Shown here in pieces: positions 1-6,578 of a stretch of 7,602 nt of DNA; the stretch's first letter is position 1, and the number at the start of each line of letters is the position of its first letter. Source of the stretch: CAUZRD01 sp963582255 (GTDB lineage: Bacteria; Pseudomonadota; Alphaproteobacteria; Rhizobiales; TMED25); contig CAUZRD010000100.1 of NCBI GenBank assembly GCA_963582255.1, forward strand, positions 1 to 7,602, in the 5' to 3' direction. The notes beneath the pieces were generated by a model. The model did not search any database. It was given only the letters and a program-made list of their open reading frames with translations, and was not told where the DNA came from. The translations under genes and the position numbers were made by a program.

Positions 1-46
1 TCTGGCCGATGTGAAATCTTGCGGTCTGTGCAATGGTCATTGCCAT
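1..46 (-). CDS. hspQ: Probable HspQ (YccV-like heat shock protein), N-terminal 15 codons only
   Basis: On the minus strand an ATG at 46 opens a frame, MAMTIAQTARFHIGQ, that runs off the left edge. The stretch TARFHIGQ matches the start of alphaproteobacterial HspQ as I recall it (T-A-K-F-x-I-G-Q followed by V-V-R-H). HspQ is a small protein of about 100 residues. It was first described as binding hemimethylated DNA (YccV) and later as a heat-shock factor that modulates Lon proteolysis. A second in-frame ATG at 40 could be the true start. There is no clear Shine-Dalgarno sequence; the A-rich tract just upstream (about 47-66) includes TATAAA and TATAGT on the minus strand and may be the -10 region. 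It follows the FAD monooxygenase gene on the same strand after 147 bases. The call rests on eight or so residues, so it is probable rather than certain. Confidence 0.6.
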   Translation of the reverse strand, partial: MAMTIAQTARFHIGQ

Positions 47-193
47 ACTATACTTTTTTTATATTTGGTTCGCGTAACACACTTTTTGATGGGATCCAAT
101 GATGCCGTCGATGTGGAACAGTGCAAGTGCTTGTCCTCAAGCGAGTAAGTGGAGAGATAGCTCGATCGGATAGGTTGTATTCCTTACGCTTAA
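47..193. other. Intergenic gap upstream of hspQ
   Basis: This 147-base gap lies between the end of the FAD monooxygenase gene and the probable hspQ start. The only structure seen is a short inverted repeat, GCTTG-TCCT-CAAGC (129-142). It has no T tract on either side, so it is not a convincing intrinsic terminator. The part nearest hspQ (about 47-66) is strongly A/T rich and is the likeliest promoter site. Short open frames here, such as one of 24 codons from 101, have no supporting signals. Confidence 0.4.
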
Positions 194-1408
194 TTATTGA
201 TTAATCAAAGGTGGTAGTGTGCCCTTGTCGGCTATCCCCTCGCGCATCAACCATTTCCTTAGAACGGAAATATTGGCTATGGCAGTAAATCCAAGATCAC
301 GGGCCGCACGGATTCCTGCGTGCTCAACAAGTAGAGATCTGTTAAGTAAATCTGTGGCTGCGCGTTTTGATATTTCTTGGTGCTTGCGTTGGTTTTTATA
401 GCCAGAAATTACTTTTGTGCCGCCAGGATCTTCGCCGTTGTTGCAGGCCTTGATGGCATAGTGTGCAGCCCAGGCAGCATCATGTAGCGAAAGGTTGAGC
501 CCCTGAGCTCCAATTGGCGATAATACGTGCCCAGATTCACCGACAAGAAGTGTCCGGTTTTTTGCCAAGTGGGAGGTGGTTAGTCCGCGTATCGGAAACC
601 AGATTCTTTTTGTGATCAGGCTTATTTCACCAAAATAGGTGGCGAGTTTATCTGCCAGAATTCCTGTAAACTCACAATCATCAACCTCACGAAGCCGTTC
701 CGCTTCAAGGTCTTTCATAAGCCAGACGATAGCGCTGCAATTTTCTGCCAGAGGGACGGTGGTTAAAGGGCCGCCTGGTTGGTGTATCTCGGTGCTGATC
801 CCATCATGGGGACGACTGTGTTTAATCCAGGCAGTTACTGCATGTTGGCCGTATTCCCAATTCTTGGTTGTGATGCCGGAGAATGTTCGTGCAGGTGAAC
901 CGCGACCATCTGCGGCAATGAGAAGTCTGGCCGTACAGGTCAATCCTGCGGCATAGCTGATTTCAATACCATTTTCTATTTCACGAAACTCGGTAGCCTC
1001 TGCACGTACGCGCACTAAATCTGGCCATGACTTTATCTCATCCTCTAGCGCTCCAACTAATTGGGAGTTGATGATGTTGTGGCCAAAGCAATCAAGCCCG
1101 ATTTCACTAGGATTAAAAACAATATGACTAGGGTTTTCTGCACGAGTTATCTGGTCAATGATGCGGATCTTTTTGATTGGGATGGCCTTTTCACAAAGCT
1201 TAGGCCAGATCCCTGTTGTACGCAGGACGTTCGTTGCTCCTATAAAGAGTGCGCTGGTTCTGGTGTCTAAAGAGGTGGTGCTTTCAGGCCCTATTAAAAT
1301 TGCGCTAATGTGGTGGTGGGCGAGGAGGCATGCAGTGGCGAGGCCGGCGGGTCCCGCGCCTAGAATTGCGATATCGAAGTGGGATGAGTTTGCGTGCTCA
1401 TGTGACAT
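194..1408 (-). CDS. UbiH/UbiF/COQ6-family FAD-dependent monooxygenase, probably ubiquinone-ring hydroxylase
   Basis: A 404-residue class A flavoprotein monooxygenase of normal family length. Seen: an N-terminal Rossmann FAD site with GAGPAG at residues 17-22; the UbiH-type D-x-R-T-S-A-L motif at 48-54; the FAD/NAD(P)H 'DG' motif (A166-D167-G168-R169...P172-A173-R174); and the second FAD motif G290-E-S-G-H294 leading into P298-I-G-A-Q-G-L-N305 and H309-D310. Family members use O2 and NAD(P)H to hydroxylate the polyprenyl-benzene ring during ubiquinone synthesis at the inner membrane. Which ring position is used cannot be read from the sequence; alphaproteobacterial UbiL-type enzymes may act on more than one. 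An in-frame TGA sits directly before the ATG, which fixes the upstream limit, and no strong Shine-Dalgarno sequence is visible. It lies 40 bases after the amine oxidase gene on the same strand, so co-transcription is plausible. A different aromatic substrate cannot be excluded. Confidence 0.85.
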   Translation of the reverse strand: MSHEHANSSHFDIAILGAGPAGLATACLLAHHHISAILIGPESTTSLDTRTSALFIGATNVLRTTGIWPKLCEKAIPIKKIRIIDQITRAENPSHIVFNPSEIGLDCFGHNIINSQLVGALEDEIKSWPDLVRVRAEATEFREIENGIEISYAAGLTCTARLLIAADGRGSPARTFSGITTKNWEYGQHAVTAWIKHSRPHDGISTEIHQPGGPLTTVPLAENCSAIVWLMKDLEAERLREVDDCEFTGILADKLATYFGEISLITKRIWFPIRGLTTSHLAKNRTLLVGESGHVLSPIGAQGLNLSLHDAAWAAHYAIKACNNGEDPGGTKVISGYKNQRKHQEISKRAATDLLNRSLLVEHAGIRAARDLGFTAIANISVLRKWLMREGIADKGTLPPLINQ

Positions 1409-1448
1409 TCAATAATGCCGTTTTAACCAAGGTGTACACCGGGTAATA
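1409..1448 (-). other. 40-base amine oxidase to monooxygenase gap with a 10-base palindrome
   Basis: The short spacer holds a perfect 10-base palindrome, GGTGTACACC (1431-1440). It has no T tract, so it does not look like a terminator. The spacing is consistent with the two genes sharing a transcript, and the upstream stop of the monooxygenase frame (TGA-ATG) leaves little room for an independent promoter. The palindrome could be a protein-binding site, but one of this size is also expected by chance. Confidence 0.3.
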
Positions 1449-3464
1449 TTATTGAGGGCGATCGGCATTGAGGGCCGAGTTAAGAGCTGGTGACTTTGAT
1501 TTTACAAAATGGTCTGGGAAATTGAAAGCTGGATTTTCATTGAAGAAATTGAACGGTAGAAGTTTAATAGCATTCCAGCGAACAGGCATAATGGGCCATT
1601 CTTCCGCCCGGGTAACGTGGTTCATAGAGATATTTATCCATACAACGAGATCAGTGTTTTCTACATTATCATTGTCGGCAATATATTCCGGCAAACCTTT
1701 CCCTCCGGGCGATAGGTTTGGGTAGTCGCTGGCCGCATAGAGCTCTCTGGGCTTATGTTTACTTAGCCACAAGATGCTGGATGAAAATTCTGCTCGTTTT
1801 TGAGGCGGATCGTTGGGTGAAAGAATTGATACAATCTGATGTCCTGGCATAATTTCGATGCCTGGGTTGTGACCGAGTGTGGTGTATTTATTAGGATTTA
1901 CAATGCGCCATCGGGAGTTGTGTCCAGACTTTATAAGCGGACCTTCTTGGCCAACTTGACTGTGGTTTACGGTCCATAGACTACGGCGGGGATTATAGTC
2001 GGGTAGGCGCTGCGGAACGATTTGGTCTTCGATCATTGTATTTTGTGAACCATCAACATCAAGATCTAGCCGAAAATTAAAATAGTGATCATGATAAATT
2101 GCAACTGTACCAGGTGCTACAAGTTCTCCGTATGCGGTATCTGCTTTTGCACTTTGTTCGGTCATTTTTTGGCTGGCTGCACCACGAACGGCCACAATAC
2201 CGGTAGCGCCAATCTTGATTTCCATTTTACCACTAAGGGTGAATATCCAGTCAATGACGTAGTCATAATTACCAATAGTTGGAATTGTGCGGACAACAAG
2301 TTCAATGTCAGGCCGGGTTAAATGAGTGAGCTGAGCAGGGCGTCCGTGACGCCATAATGGGTTGCCGGTACTGCGCTCAAATATGCAAAGGGTCTGTGGA
2401 ATATCGTAGGTTTTACCATTGTCATGGGGAATAGTGGCTGAGATATAAGCGGCTTCTTCTGGGCAATCAGACCCTGGCACTAGTGATGAGAGCATAGTGC
2501 CAGCACCAAACTCTCCGGAGTCCAGATAAGTCCGATATGACCAGTCTTCATCAGGCGACATATAGGGCACAAACATTTCTGACAGGCTCATTTGATATGC
2601 CATAAGTCGCTTGGTCCCATTATCGTTGTAATGCACAAGTGAAATAACTGGACCAGTTCTCTTGTCGATCCGGATGTGAAAATCCCACGGATTCCAATTA
2701 ACTTGAACCGCACCACTCAGGTTAAAATTTACCCCTTGGGGTGAGGAGATCACAACAGGCTTGATTGGATCACGTGTAAATCGAACCGGATTGGGAGCGA
2801 GAGCAGCAGTGGTAATACCCAGGTCAACAATCTCTAGAACCCTTCCTTTGTCTACATCAACAATGGAGTAGACGCCGTCGATTGGTCGCCCGTAGAGGTG
2901 AGAACTCTTCGGGTCTGCAATATAACACGGCACTTTCATGGTGCGAATGTTAGTGTATTTGAAACCGGGAAAGTAGCCAGAAGATAAGGGCGAACAGGAC
3001 ACGGCCTCTAGCGATTTGATGCCTCGTTTTTCAATCGCCGCTAGCCAACGTCCATCGGCCTTCGTTAGTCGGCTTGCGTTGAGTGAATCTTCACTCATGA
3101 CGCCAGGCTGCCCATCGACTTCGGAAACGGAAATAATTTTACCTTCGGTAATATCGACTTCGATTTCCAATGTTTTACTTTTGTCATACATGACTACAAA
3201 TGCCGAACGTGGCACAGGATCACCTTGCTCCCATGCTAGTACGTCGACCTTGGGCATCTCATTTAGCGTGATGGTCGGAAAACGGGCTGTATCTGAGCTA
3301 TGACCTACGTTTCTGATGAGCTCTATCACTTGCTCAATTTCATTATTGGAAAGGGCATCCATCGGATGCTGCGATTGAGCGCTCGTATAAACCGGATTAA
3401 GCACTACTATCACTGTCAAAGTACGCATAATCACTGCCTGCCATCGGCTCGTCATTGAGATCAT
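1449..3464 (-). CDS. Secreted/periplasmic copper amine oxidase (TPQ primary-amine oxidase)
   Basis: A 671-residue enzyme that oxidatively deaminates primary amines to aldehyde, ammonia and H2O2, using copper and the self-made cofactor topaquinone (TPQ). The active site is complete. Tyr400 in G-N-Y-D-Y is the TPQ precursor; Asp315 in Y-L-D-S-G-E is the catalytic base; copper ligands are His458 and His460 (H-D-H) and His616 (M-N-H-V-T-R-A-E-E-W-P-I-M-P-V). The Tyr-to-first-His spacing (58) equals that in E. coli TynA (466 to 524). D467-L468-D469 matches the structural Ca2+ site, and Cys334/Cys360 have the spacing of the conserved disulfide. Residues 1-29 form a signal peptide (positive start, hydrophobic core, likely cut near T-S-A), so it should act in the periplasm. 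The N-terminal extra domain D1 of TynA is absent, leaving N2, N3 and catalytic domains. An AGGAAA site 5 bases before the ATG supports this start. The substrate is unknown. Confidence 0.95.
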   Translation of the reverse strand: MISMTSRWQAVIMRTLTVIVVLNPVYTSAQSQHPMDALSNNEIEQVIELIRNVGHSSDTARFPTITLNEMPKVDVLAWEQGDPVPRSAFVVMYDKSKTLEIEVDITEGKIISVSEVDGQPGVMSEDSLNASRLTKADGRWLAAIEKRGIKSLEAVSCSPLSSGYFPGFKYTNIRTMKVPCYIADPKSSHLYGRPIDGVYSIVDVDKGRVLEIVDLGITTAALAPNPVRFTRDPIKPVVISSPQGVNFNLSGAVQVNWNPWDFHIRIDKRTGPVISLVHYNDNGTKRLMAYQMSLSEMFVPYMSPDEDWSYRTYLDSGEFGAGTMLSSLVPGSDCPEEAAYISATIPHDNGKTYDIPQTLCIFERSTGNPLWRHGRPAQLTHLTRPDIELVVRTIPTIGNYDYVIDWIFTLSGKMEIKIGATGIVAVRGAASQKMTEQSAKADTAYGELVAPGTVAIYHDHYFNFRLDLDVDGSQNTMIEDQIVPQRLPDYNPRRSLWTVNHSQVGQEGPLIKSGHNSRWRIVNPNKYTTLGHNPGIEIMPGHQIVSILSPNDPPQKRAEFSSSILWLSKHKPRELYAASDYPNLSPGGKGLPEYIADNDNVENTDLVVWINISMNHVTRAEEWPIMPVRWNAIKLLPFNFFNENPAFNFPDHFVKSKSPALNSALNADRPQ

Positions 3465-3604
3465 GTGTGTTTCCTAATTTTGCCTGCAGAGCCATTGAAA
3501 GTCATAAATGTAGCTTTAGGCATGCTGAAATCACACGATTAACACGTTCCTGACAAAGTGCTAGATACATTGCGTTGATAATCCAGGAAGCGTTCGCTGA
3601 GTAC
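3465..3604. other. 140-base gap between AbrB-family gene and amine oxidase gene
   Basis: The gap is long enough for a separate promoter for the amine oxidase. A TTGTCA element on the minus strand is present, but the hexamer 17 bases further on (TGATTT) is a poor -10, so no promoter is called with confidence. A perfect 12-base palindrome, CTGAGTACTCAG (3597-3608), overlaps the stop codon of the AbrB-family gene and has no T tract. Whether the two genes share a message is therefore open. Confidence 0.3.
3470..3475 (-). promoter_or_regulatory. Ribosome binding site of the amine oxidase gene
   Basis: AGGAAA on the minus strand ends 5 bases before the ATG at 3464. It supports that Met over the in-frame alternatives at residues 4 and 13, and so keeps the full positively charged n-region of the signal peptide. 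It is one of the best Shine-Dalgarno matches in the leftward block. Confidence 0.6.
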
Positions 3605-4675
3605 TCAGTTAGATAGATCGCGTTTGTTAAATTGCTCATTTTTGTGGCGCTGTAAAAGGCTGGCAGCCAATGGAACACAAATAAAAATGGCGAGCAGACG
3701 GATCACATGACAGGTTGCAACAAATGCGGACTCAATACCGATTGCAAGAGCAACGAGAAGCATTTCAGAAAAACCACCAGGGGCAAAGCCTAGAAACAGG
3801 GCGCGTTGATCAAATCCAATCAATGGCGAAAGGATCGCGGCCAGAGCAAAGGCGATAGATAATAAAATAATAGACCAGATGGCTGAATGAACGGCAAAGG
3901 ACGTTGCTTCATGCTTGGTAATTCCAAGAAAACGAACGCCTAGTGACGCACCAAGAACTATTTGAACTGTTGCTACGATCCAATTTGGTGGTGATGCGTC
4001 ACTAATCCCAACAATATGGACCCCTGCACTCACAAGCATTGCCCCAAGAATGGCGCCACCAGGTAAACCAAGTTTTGGACCAAGATAGCCACCAGTTACC
4101 GCGCAAGCGCCAAGGATGAGCCATTCAACTAGTGAGATCGGAGCAGGAATATCGAGAGGGGCCAACATATCAGTGGTGTTGAAATCAAGAATGTATTGGA
4201 TGGTAAATGTTGCTAATACTACAACAATAGCGATGCGGATCGAATGGGTAAGGATGACGCGCCGCTCATCAGCTCCAATCTCACCGGCTATAGAGACCAT
4301 TTCGGCCAGCCCTCCGGGAGGTGCGGCACAAAGTGCGGTTGGATTGTCCCATTTAGCTATGCGGGTGAAATAGTAAAAGCCAACGATGCTTGAGAAAATT
4401 GTGTAAAAAGCCGCGGCGGCCAGTCCGGCCGGCCAGATCATGAGATGATCTATAATATCAGGTTGGAATGATGAGCCCACTAGCACGCCCATGACAGGCA
4501 TGGCGATCATCCGAAATTTGGAATCAATACGTAGCGAACCCGTTGTAACCGTGATGATCAAGGTGGCGAAAAATGCGCCAAGTAGCCAGGGTAGGGGTGT
4601 CTTTAGATAATAAAACAACGCTCCTCCCAGTGCGCCGAAGAATAGCGTTATGAGCGATCTATAAATATTCACCAT
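3605..4675 (-). CDS. AbrB-family (PF05145-type) integral membrane protein with internal duplication
   Basis: A 356-residue, very hydrophobic protein with about ten predicted membrane segments. It matches the Gram-negative AbrB membrane family, often annotated as 'AbrB family transcriptional regulator' or wrongly as 'ammonia monooxygenase'; it is not the DNA-binding AbrB of Bacillus. The family is defined by two copies of one membrane module, visible here as paired motifs: A-A-P-P-G-G-L-A-E-M (117-126) followed by H-S-I-R (144-147), and F-A-P-G-G-F-S-E-M (297-305) followed by H-V-I-R (323-326). A second pair is L-V-G-S-S-F (65-70) and L-G-A-S-L-G (241-246). E. coli AbrB was reported to affect aidB expression, but transport is the more natural role for such a fold; the substrate is unknown. 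An in-frame TGA two codons upstream limits the start to this ATG or later; the Shine-Dalgarno is weak. It is first in the leftward block, ahead of the amine oxidase. Confidence 0.85.
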   Translation of the reverse strand: MVNIYRSLITLFFGALGGALFYYLKTPLPWLLGAFFATLIITVTTGSLRIDSKFRMIAMPVMGVLVGSSFQPDIIDHLMIWPAGLAAAAFYTIFSSIVGFYYFTRIAKWDNPTALCAAPPGGLAEMVSIAGEIGADERRVILTHSIRIAIVVVLATFTIQYILDFNTTDMLAPLDIPAPISLVEWLILGACAVTGGYLGPKLGLPGGAILGAMLVSAGVHIVGISDASPPNWIVATVQIVLGASLGVRFLGITKHEATSFAVHSAIWSIILLSIAFALAAILSPLIGFDQRALFLGFAPGGFSEMLLVALAIGIESAFVATCHVIRLLAIFICVPLAASLLQRHKNEQFNKRDLSN

Positions 4676-4772
4676 TAGTCAGCACTTGCCAGTTTGGTGG
4701 AGTGAGATGCGCTTGAGATTGTCAAAAGTTCGTGTAAAATCAATGCTTTCATAAACTAACATGTCAAATGTG

Positions 4773-4793
4773 ATTAAGCTAACAAGCTTGAAT
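4773..4793. repeat. Imperfect inverted repeat, possible operator
   Basis: ATTAAGCT, then AACA, then AGCTTGAAT. The arms pair perfectly over AAGCT/AGCTT and over ATT/AAT, with one extra G in the right arm. It lies just upstream of the minus-strand TTGACA, about 100 bases before the AbrB-family start, a reasonable place for an operator. The small size means chance is a real alternative. Confidence 0.25.
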
Positions 4794-4853
4794 GCAGCCT
4801 ACATTGTTTTATGGGGCTAGGGCACTCTATATCTTTGCAAAGTGCGTGTCAGG

Positions 4854-4889
4854 TTGTTGAGAGTTCGTGGATGCTAATATAACTATAAT
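4854..4889 (+). promoter_or_regulatory. Candidate sigma-70-type promoter for the sulfatase gene
   Basis: TTGTTG (4854-4859) is followed after 18 bases by TATAAC (4878-4883), and a perfect TATAAT lies at 4884-4889. TTGAGA (4857-4862) is an alternative -35, though at a short 15-base spacing. Transcription from here would give a leader of about 140 bases before the sulfatase ATG. This is a pattern match only. Confidence 0.35.
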
Positions 4890-5018
4890 CAATATCACAC
4901 GGTAAAGATTAGATGCATGGCGATTGAAATCATTATACGCCATTGATGTTGTGATGCCCTTCATTGGGGATGTTGTCCAGTTAGCATTGGCTTGTTGATA
5001 GATAGTGTTTGAAGATTT

Positions 5019-5023
5019 GAGGA
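5019..5023 (+). promoter_or_regulatory. Ribosome binding site of the sulfatase gene (long spacing)
   Basis: GAGGA lies 13 bases before the ATG at 5037, a somewhat long spacing. The start is nonetheless well supported, because the first beta-strand and the metal-binding D12 lie so close to it that no later Met (the next is residue 10) would leave a functional N-terminus. Confidence 0.45.
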
Positions 5024-5036
5024 TGGATTTTAAAAC

Positions 5037-6476
5037 ATGAAAGAAACTAATCTAGTTTTCATTATGGCAGACGAACACAACAGTTCGTTTATGGGATGCG
5101 CAGGTCATCACCAAGCTCTAACACCGCGACTTGATGAACTCGCCATGCGCGGCACTCGTTTTGCAAATGCCTACACGCCATCACCACTTTGTGTTCCTGC
5201 GCGTGCGGCGATGGTAACAGGACAACCAGTACATCAAATTGGATATTGGGATGGAGCAATTGCCTATGACGGAAGAGTACGCGGTTGGCCACACCGGCTA
5301 ACTGAACAGGCTCACCGTGCGGTTTCGATTGGAAAACTTCATTACCGCGATGAAAATGTTGATACCGGCTTTGATGAAACAATTGAGGCGATGCACCTTA
5401 TAGATGGCGTCGGCGATGTGTTTGGTCTGTTGCGCGAGGAGATGCCGCCAAAGATAGCGTGTAAGAGAATTGCCGACGAGCTTGGCCGAGGCGATTGTAA
5501 TTATTTGCGTTATGATAGGCGTATTACAGAGCGTGCCTGCGAATGGATTGGACGTGATGCTCTTGAGGTTAGTGACAAACCGTTTGCTTTATTTGTTTCC
5601 TTTGCCGCACCGCATTATCCATTGGTTGCACCGCCAGAGTTTTATGACCTTTATGCAGATTTAGATATCGACCTACCGCGCACGATGGATGCGGATGATC
5701 CCATGCTTCATCCCTGGGTGCGGGGTATTCGCAAGGCTTGGCCTTATGATGACTATATGGATGATGAAAAGAGGCGCATCGGCGTTATTGCCTACCTTGG
5801 TATGTGTTCATTTATGGATTCCAATGTTGGCCGTGTACTCGATGCGCTCAACGATGCTGGCCTAGATGATAATACCCGCATAATTTATGCCAGCGACCAT
5901 GGTGAATGTCTTGGGAATCGTGGCCTGTGGGGTAAAATGACGATGTACGAGGATGCCGCTTCAATTCCAATGATTATGGCTGGGCCAGATGTGCCCTCTG
6001 GGCATGTGTGCCAAACACCGGTTTCGCTGCTTGATATTTATCCAACGGTGCTATCATCGGTTGGTGTGGAACCGATAGTTCAAGAAGAAGAGTTTTGGGG
6101 CTGCTCATTAGCTGAAATTGCTGCATCTCCGGATGATCTAGAGCGTGCCGTACTAAGTGAATATCATGGAGCTGGTGCAGCTGGTGGAGCGTTTATGGTG
6201 CGTAAGGGTCGTTATAAATACATCCACTATGTTGATCATGAACCAGAGCTGTTCGATGTCTTGGACGATCCAGAAGAACAAAACAATCTTGCTACATCTT
6301 CGGCACATGCCCAGATCCTCTCAGACTATAAAGCACAGCTTTGCTCAATGGTTGATCCGGTAGCTGCTGATCGTAGTGCTAGGCAAGACCAAAGGGCTGC
6401 GCTTGAGCGTTTTGGTGGGCGTGAAGCGGTGCTTAATCGAGGTAGTCATGCCGCAACTCCAGCTCCTGGCCAGTAG
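5037..6476 (+). CDS. Type I (formylglycine) sulfatase, cytosolic, choline-sulfatase-like
   Basis: A 479-residue alkaline-phosphatase-superfamily sulfatase that should hydrolyse a sulfate ester to alcohol plus sulfate. Cys52 in L-C-V-P-A-R is the residue converted to formylglycine (C-x-P-S/A-R motif), with Arg56 beside it. Likely metal ligands are Asp12 (M-A-D-E-H) and Asp287-His288 (A-S-D-H-G-E). Lys100 and His102 (G-K-L-H-Y), His193 (A-P-H-Y-P) and Lys300 (G-L-W-G-K-M) are the usual sulfate-pocket residues. There is no signal peptide, so the substrate must be imported and a cytosolic maturation enzyme must exist elsewhere; none is in this window. S-P-L-C-x-P-A-R and G-E-R/N-R-G-L-W-x-K-M resemble choline sulfatase BetC, but the C-terminus (G-G-R-E-A-V-L...A-T-P-A-P-G) differs from the BetC tail I recall. 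The substrate is therefore left open; a phosphonate or phosphate monoester hydrolase is a minor alternative. It is divergent from the AbrB-family gene. Confidence 0.92.
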   Translation: MKETNLVFIMADEHNSSFMGCAGHHQALTPRLDELAMRGTRFANAYTPSPLCVPARAAMVTGQPVHQIGYWDGAIAYDGRVRGWPHRLTEQAHRAVSIGKLHYRDENVDTGFDETIEAMHLIDGVGDVFGLLREEMPPKIACKRIADELGRGDCNYLRYDRRITERACEWIGRDALEVSDKPFALFVSFAAPHYPLVAPPEFYDLYADLDIDLPRTMDADDPMLHPWVRGIRKAWPYDDYMDDEKRRIGVIAYLGMCSFMDSNVGRVLDALNDAGLDDNTRIIYASDHGECLGNRGLWGKMTMYEDAASIPMIMAGPDVPSGHVCQTPVSLLDIYPTVLSSVGVEPIVQEEEFWGCSLAEIAASPDDLERAVLSEYHGAGAAGGAFMVRKGRYKYIHYVDHEPELFDVLDDPEEQNNLATSSAHAQILSDYKAQLCSMVDPVAADRSARQDQRAALERFGGREAVLNRGSHAATPAPGQ

Positions 6477-6578
6477 GTGTGCTAGGCTGGTGATTAGAGA
6501 AGAAAGCCCGCCTGAATCGTCAGTCCCTACATACTTCATTTTGGGGGGCTGCCCATTAGCTTGTGCTCCGCAATTTGA
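6477..6578. other. Convergent gap between sulfatase and reductase genes
   Basis: Two genes end facing each other across these 102 bases. Two imperfect hairpins can be drawn, AGGCTGG/CCCGCCT (6484-6513, one mismatch) and a CAGTCCC/GGGGCTG pair with one G-U further right. Neither is followed by a T tract on its strand, so no intrinsic terminator is called. Confidence 0.3.

Larger units (their letters stand above)
4676..5036. promoter_or_regulatory. Divergent intergenic region between AbrB-family gene and sulfatase
   Basis: These 361 bases hold no credible gene (the longest reading frames noticed are around ten codons) and must contain the start signals for both directions. Seen: a perfect TTGACA on the minus strand (4762-4767), a candidate -35 for the AbrB-family gene but with a poor -10 17 bases on; an inverted repeat at 4773-4793; the palindrome CTTTGCAAAG (4833-4842) lying partly within a GCACT...AGTGC pair (4822-4845); and an AT-rich stretch with TATAAC and TATAAT (4878-4889) facing the sulfatase. 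The layout is typical of a regulated divergent promoter, but no regulator gene is in the window. Confidence 0.45.

Noticed and set aside
197..208. Perfect 12-base palindrome TTGATTAATCAA at the 3' end of the monooxygenase gene, and CTGAGTACTCAG at 3597-3608
   Set aside because: About two perfect 12-base palindromes are expected by chance in a window this size, and neither has a T tract or other signal beside it.
282..300. C-terminal residues of the monooxygenase region considered for unusual changes
   Set aside because: The protein ends at a normal family length and no conserved motif is missing there.
494..541. FAD motif of the monooxygenase reads G-E-S-G-H instead of the textbook G-D-A-A-H
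   Set aside because: Glu at this place, with P-I-G-A-Q-G-L-N following, is to my knowledge common in alphaproteobacterial UbiH/COQ6 relatives, and E. coli UbiH itself has Asn, so it is not a loss of function.
3016..3303. Rightward 95-codon open frame opposite the amine oxidase gene, and similar frames elsewhere (for example 639-956)
   Set aside because: They lie antisense to genes with complete catalytic motifs, have no Shine-Dalgarno site and show no recognisable domain.
3605..4675. Reading the AbrB-family protein as a DNA-binding transition-state regulator or as an ammonia monooxygenase
   Set aside because: The sequence is a multi-pass membrane protein with duplicated modules; it has no swapped-hairpin DNA-binding domain and no ammonia monooxygenase motifs, so both labels are naming artefacts.
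5037..6476. Firm assignment of the sulfatase as choline sulfatase BetC
   Set aside because: Active-site loops are similar, but the C-terminal tail differs from the BetC type and no choline or betaine genes are in the window.
6484..6513. Imperfect hairpin between the convergent genes considered as a terminator
   Set aside because: The stem has a mismatch, the loop is about 16 bases and no T tract follows on either strand.
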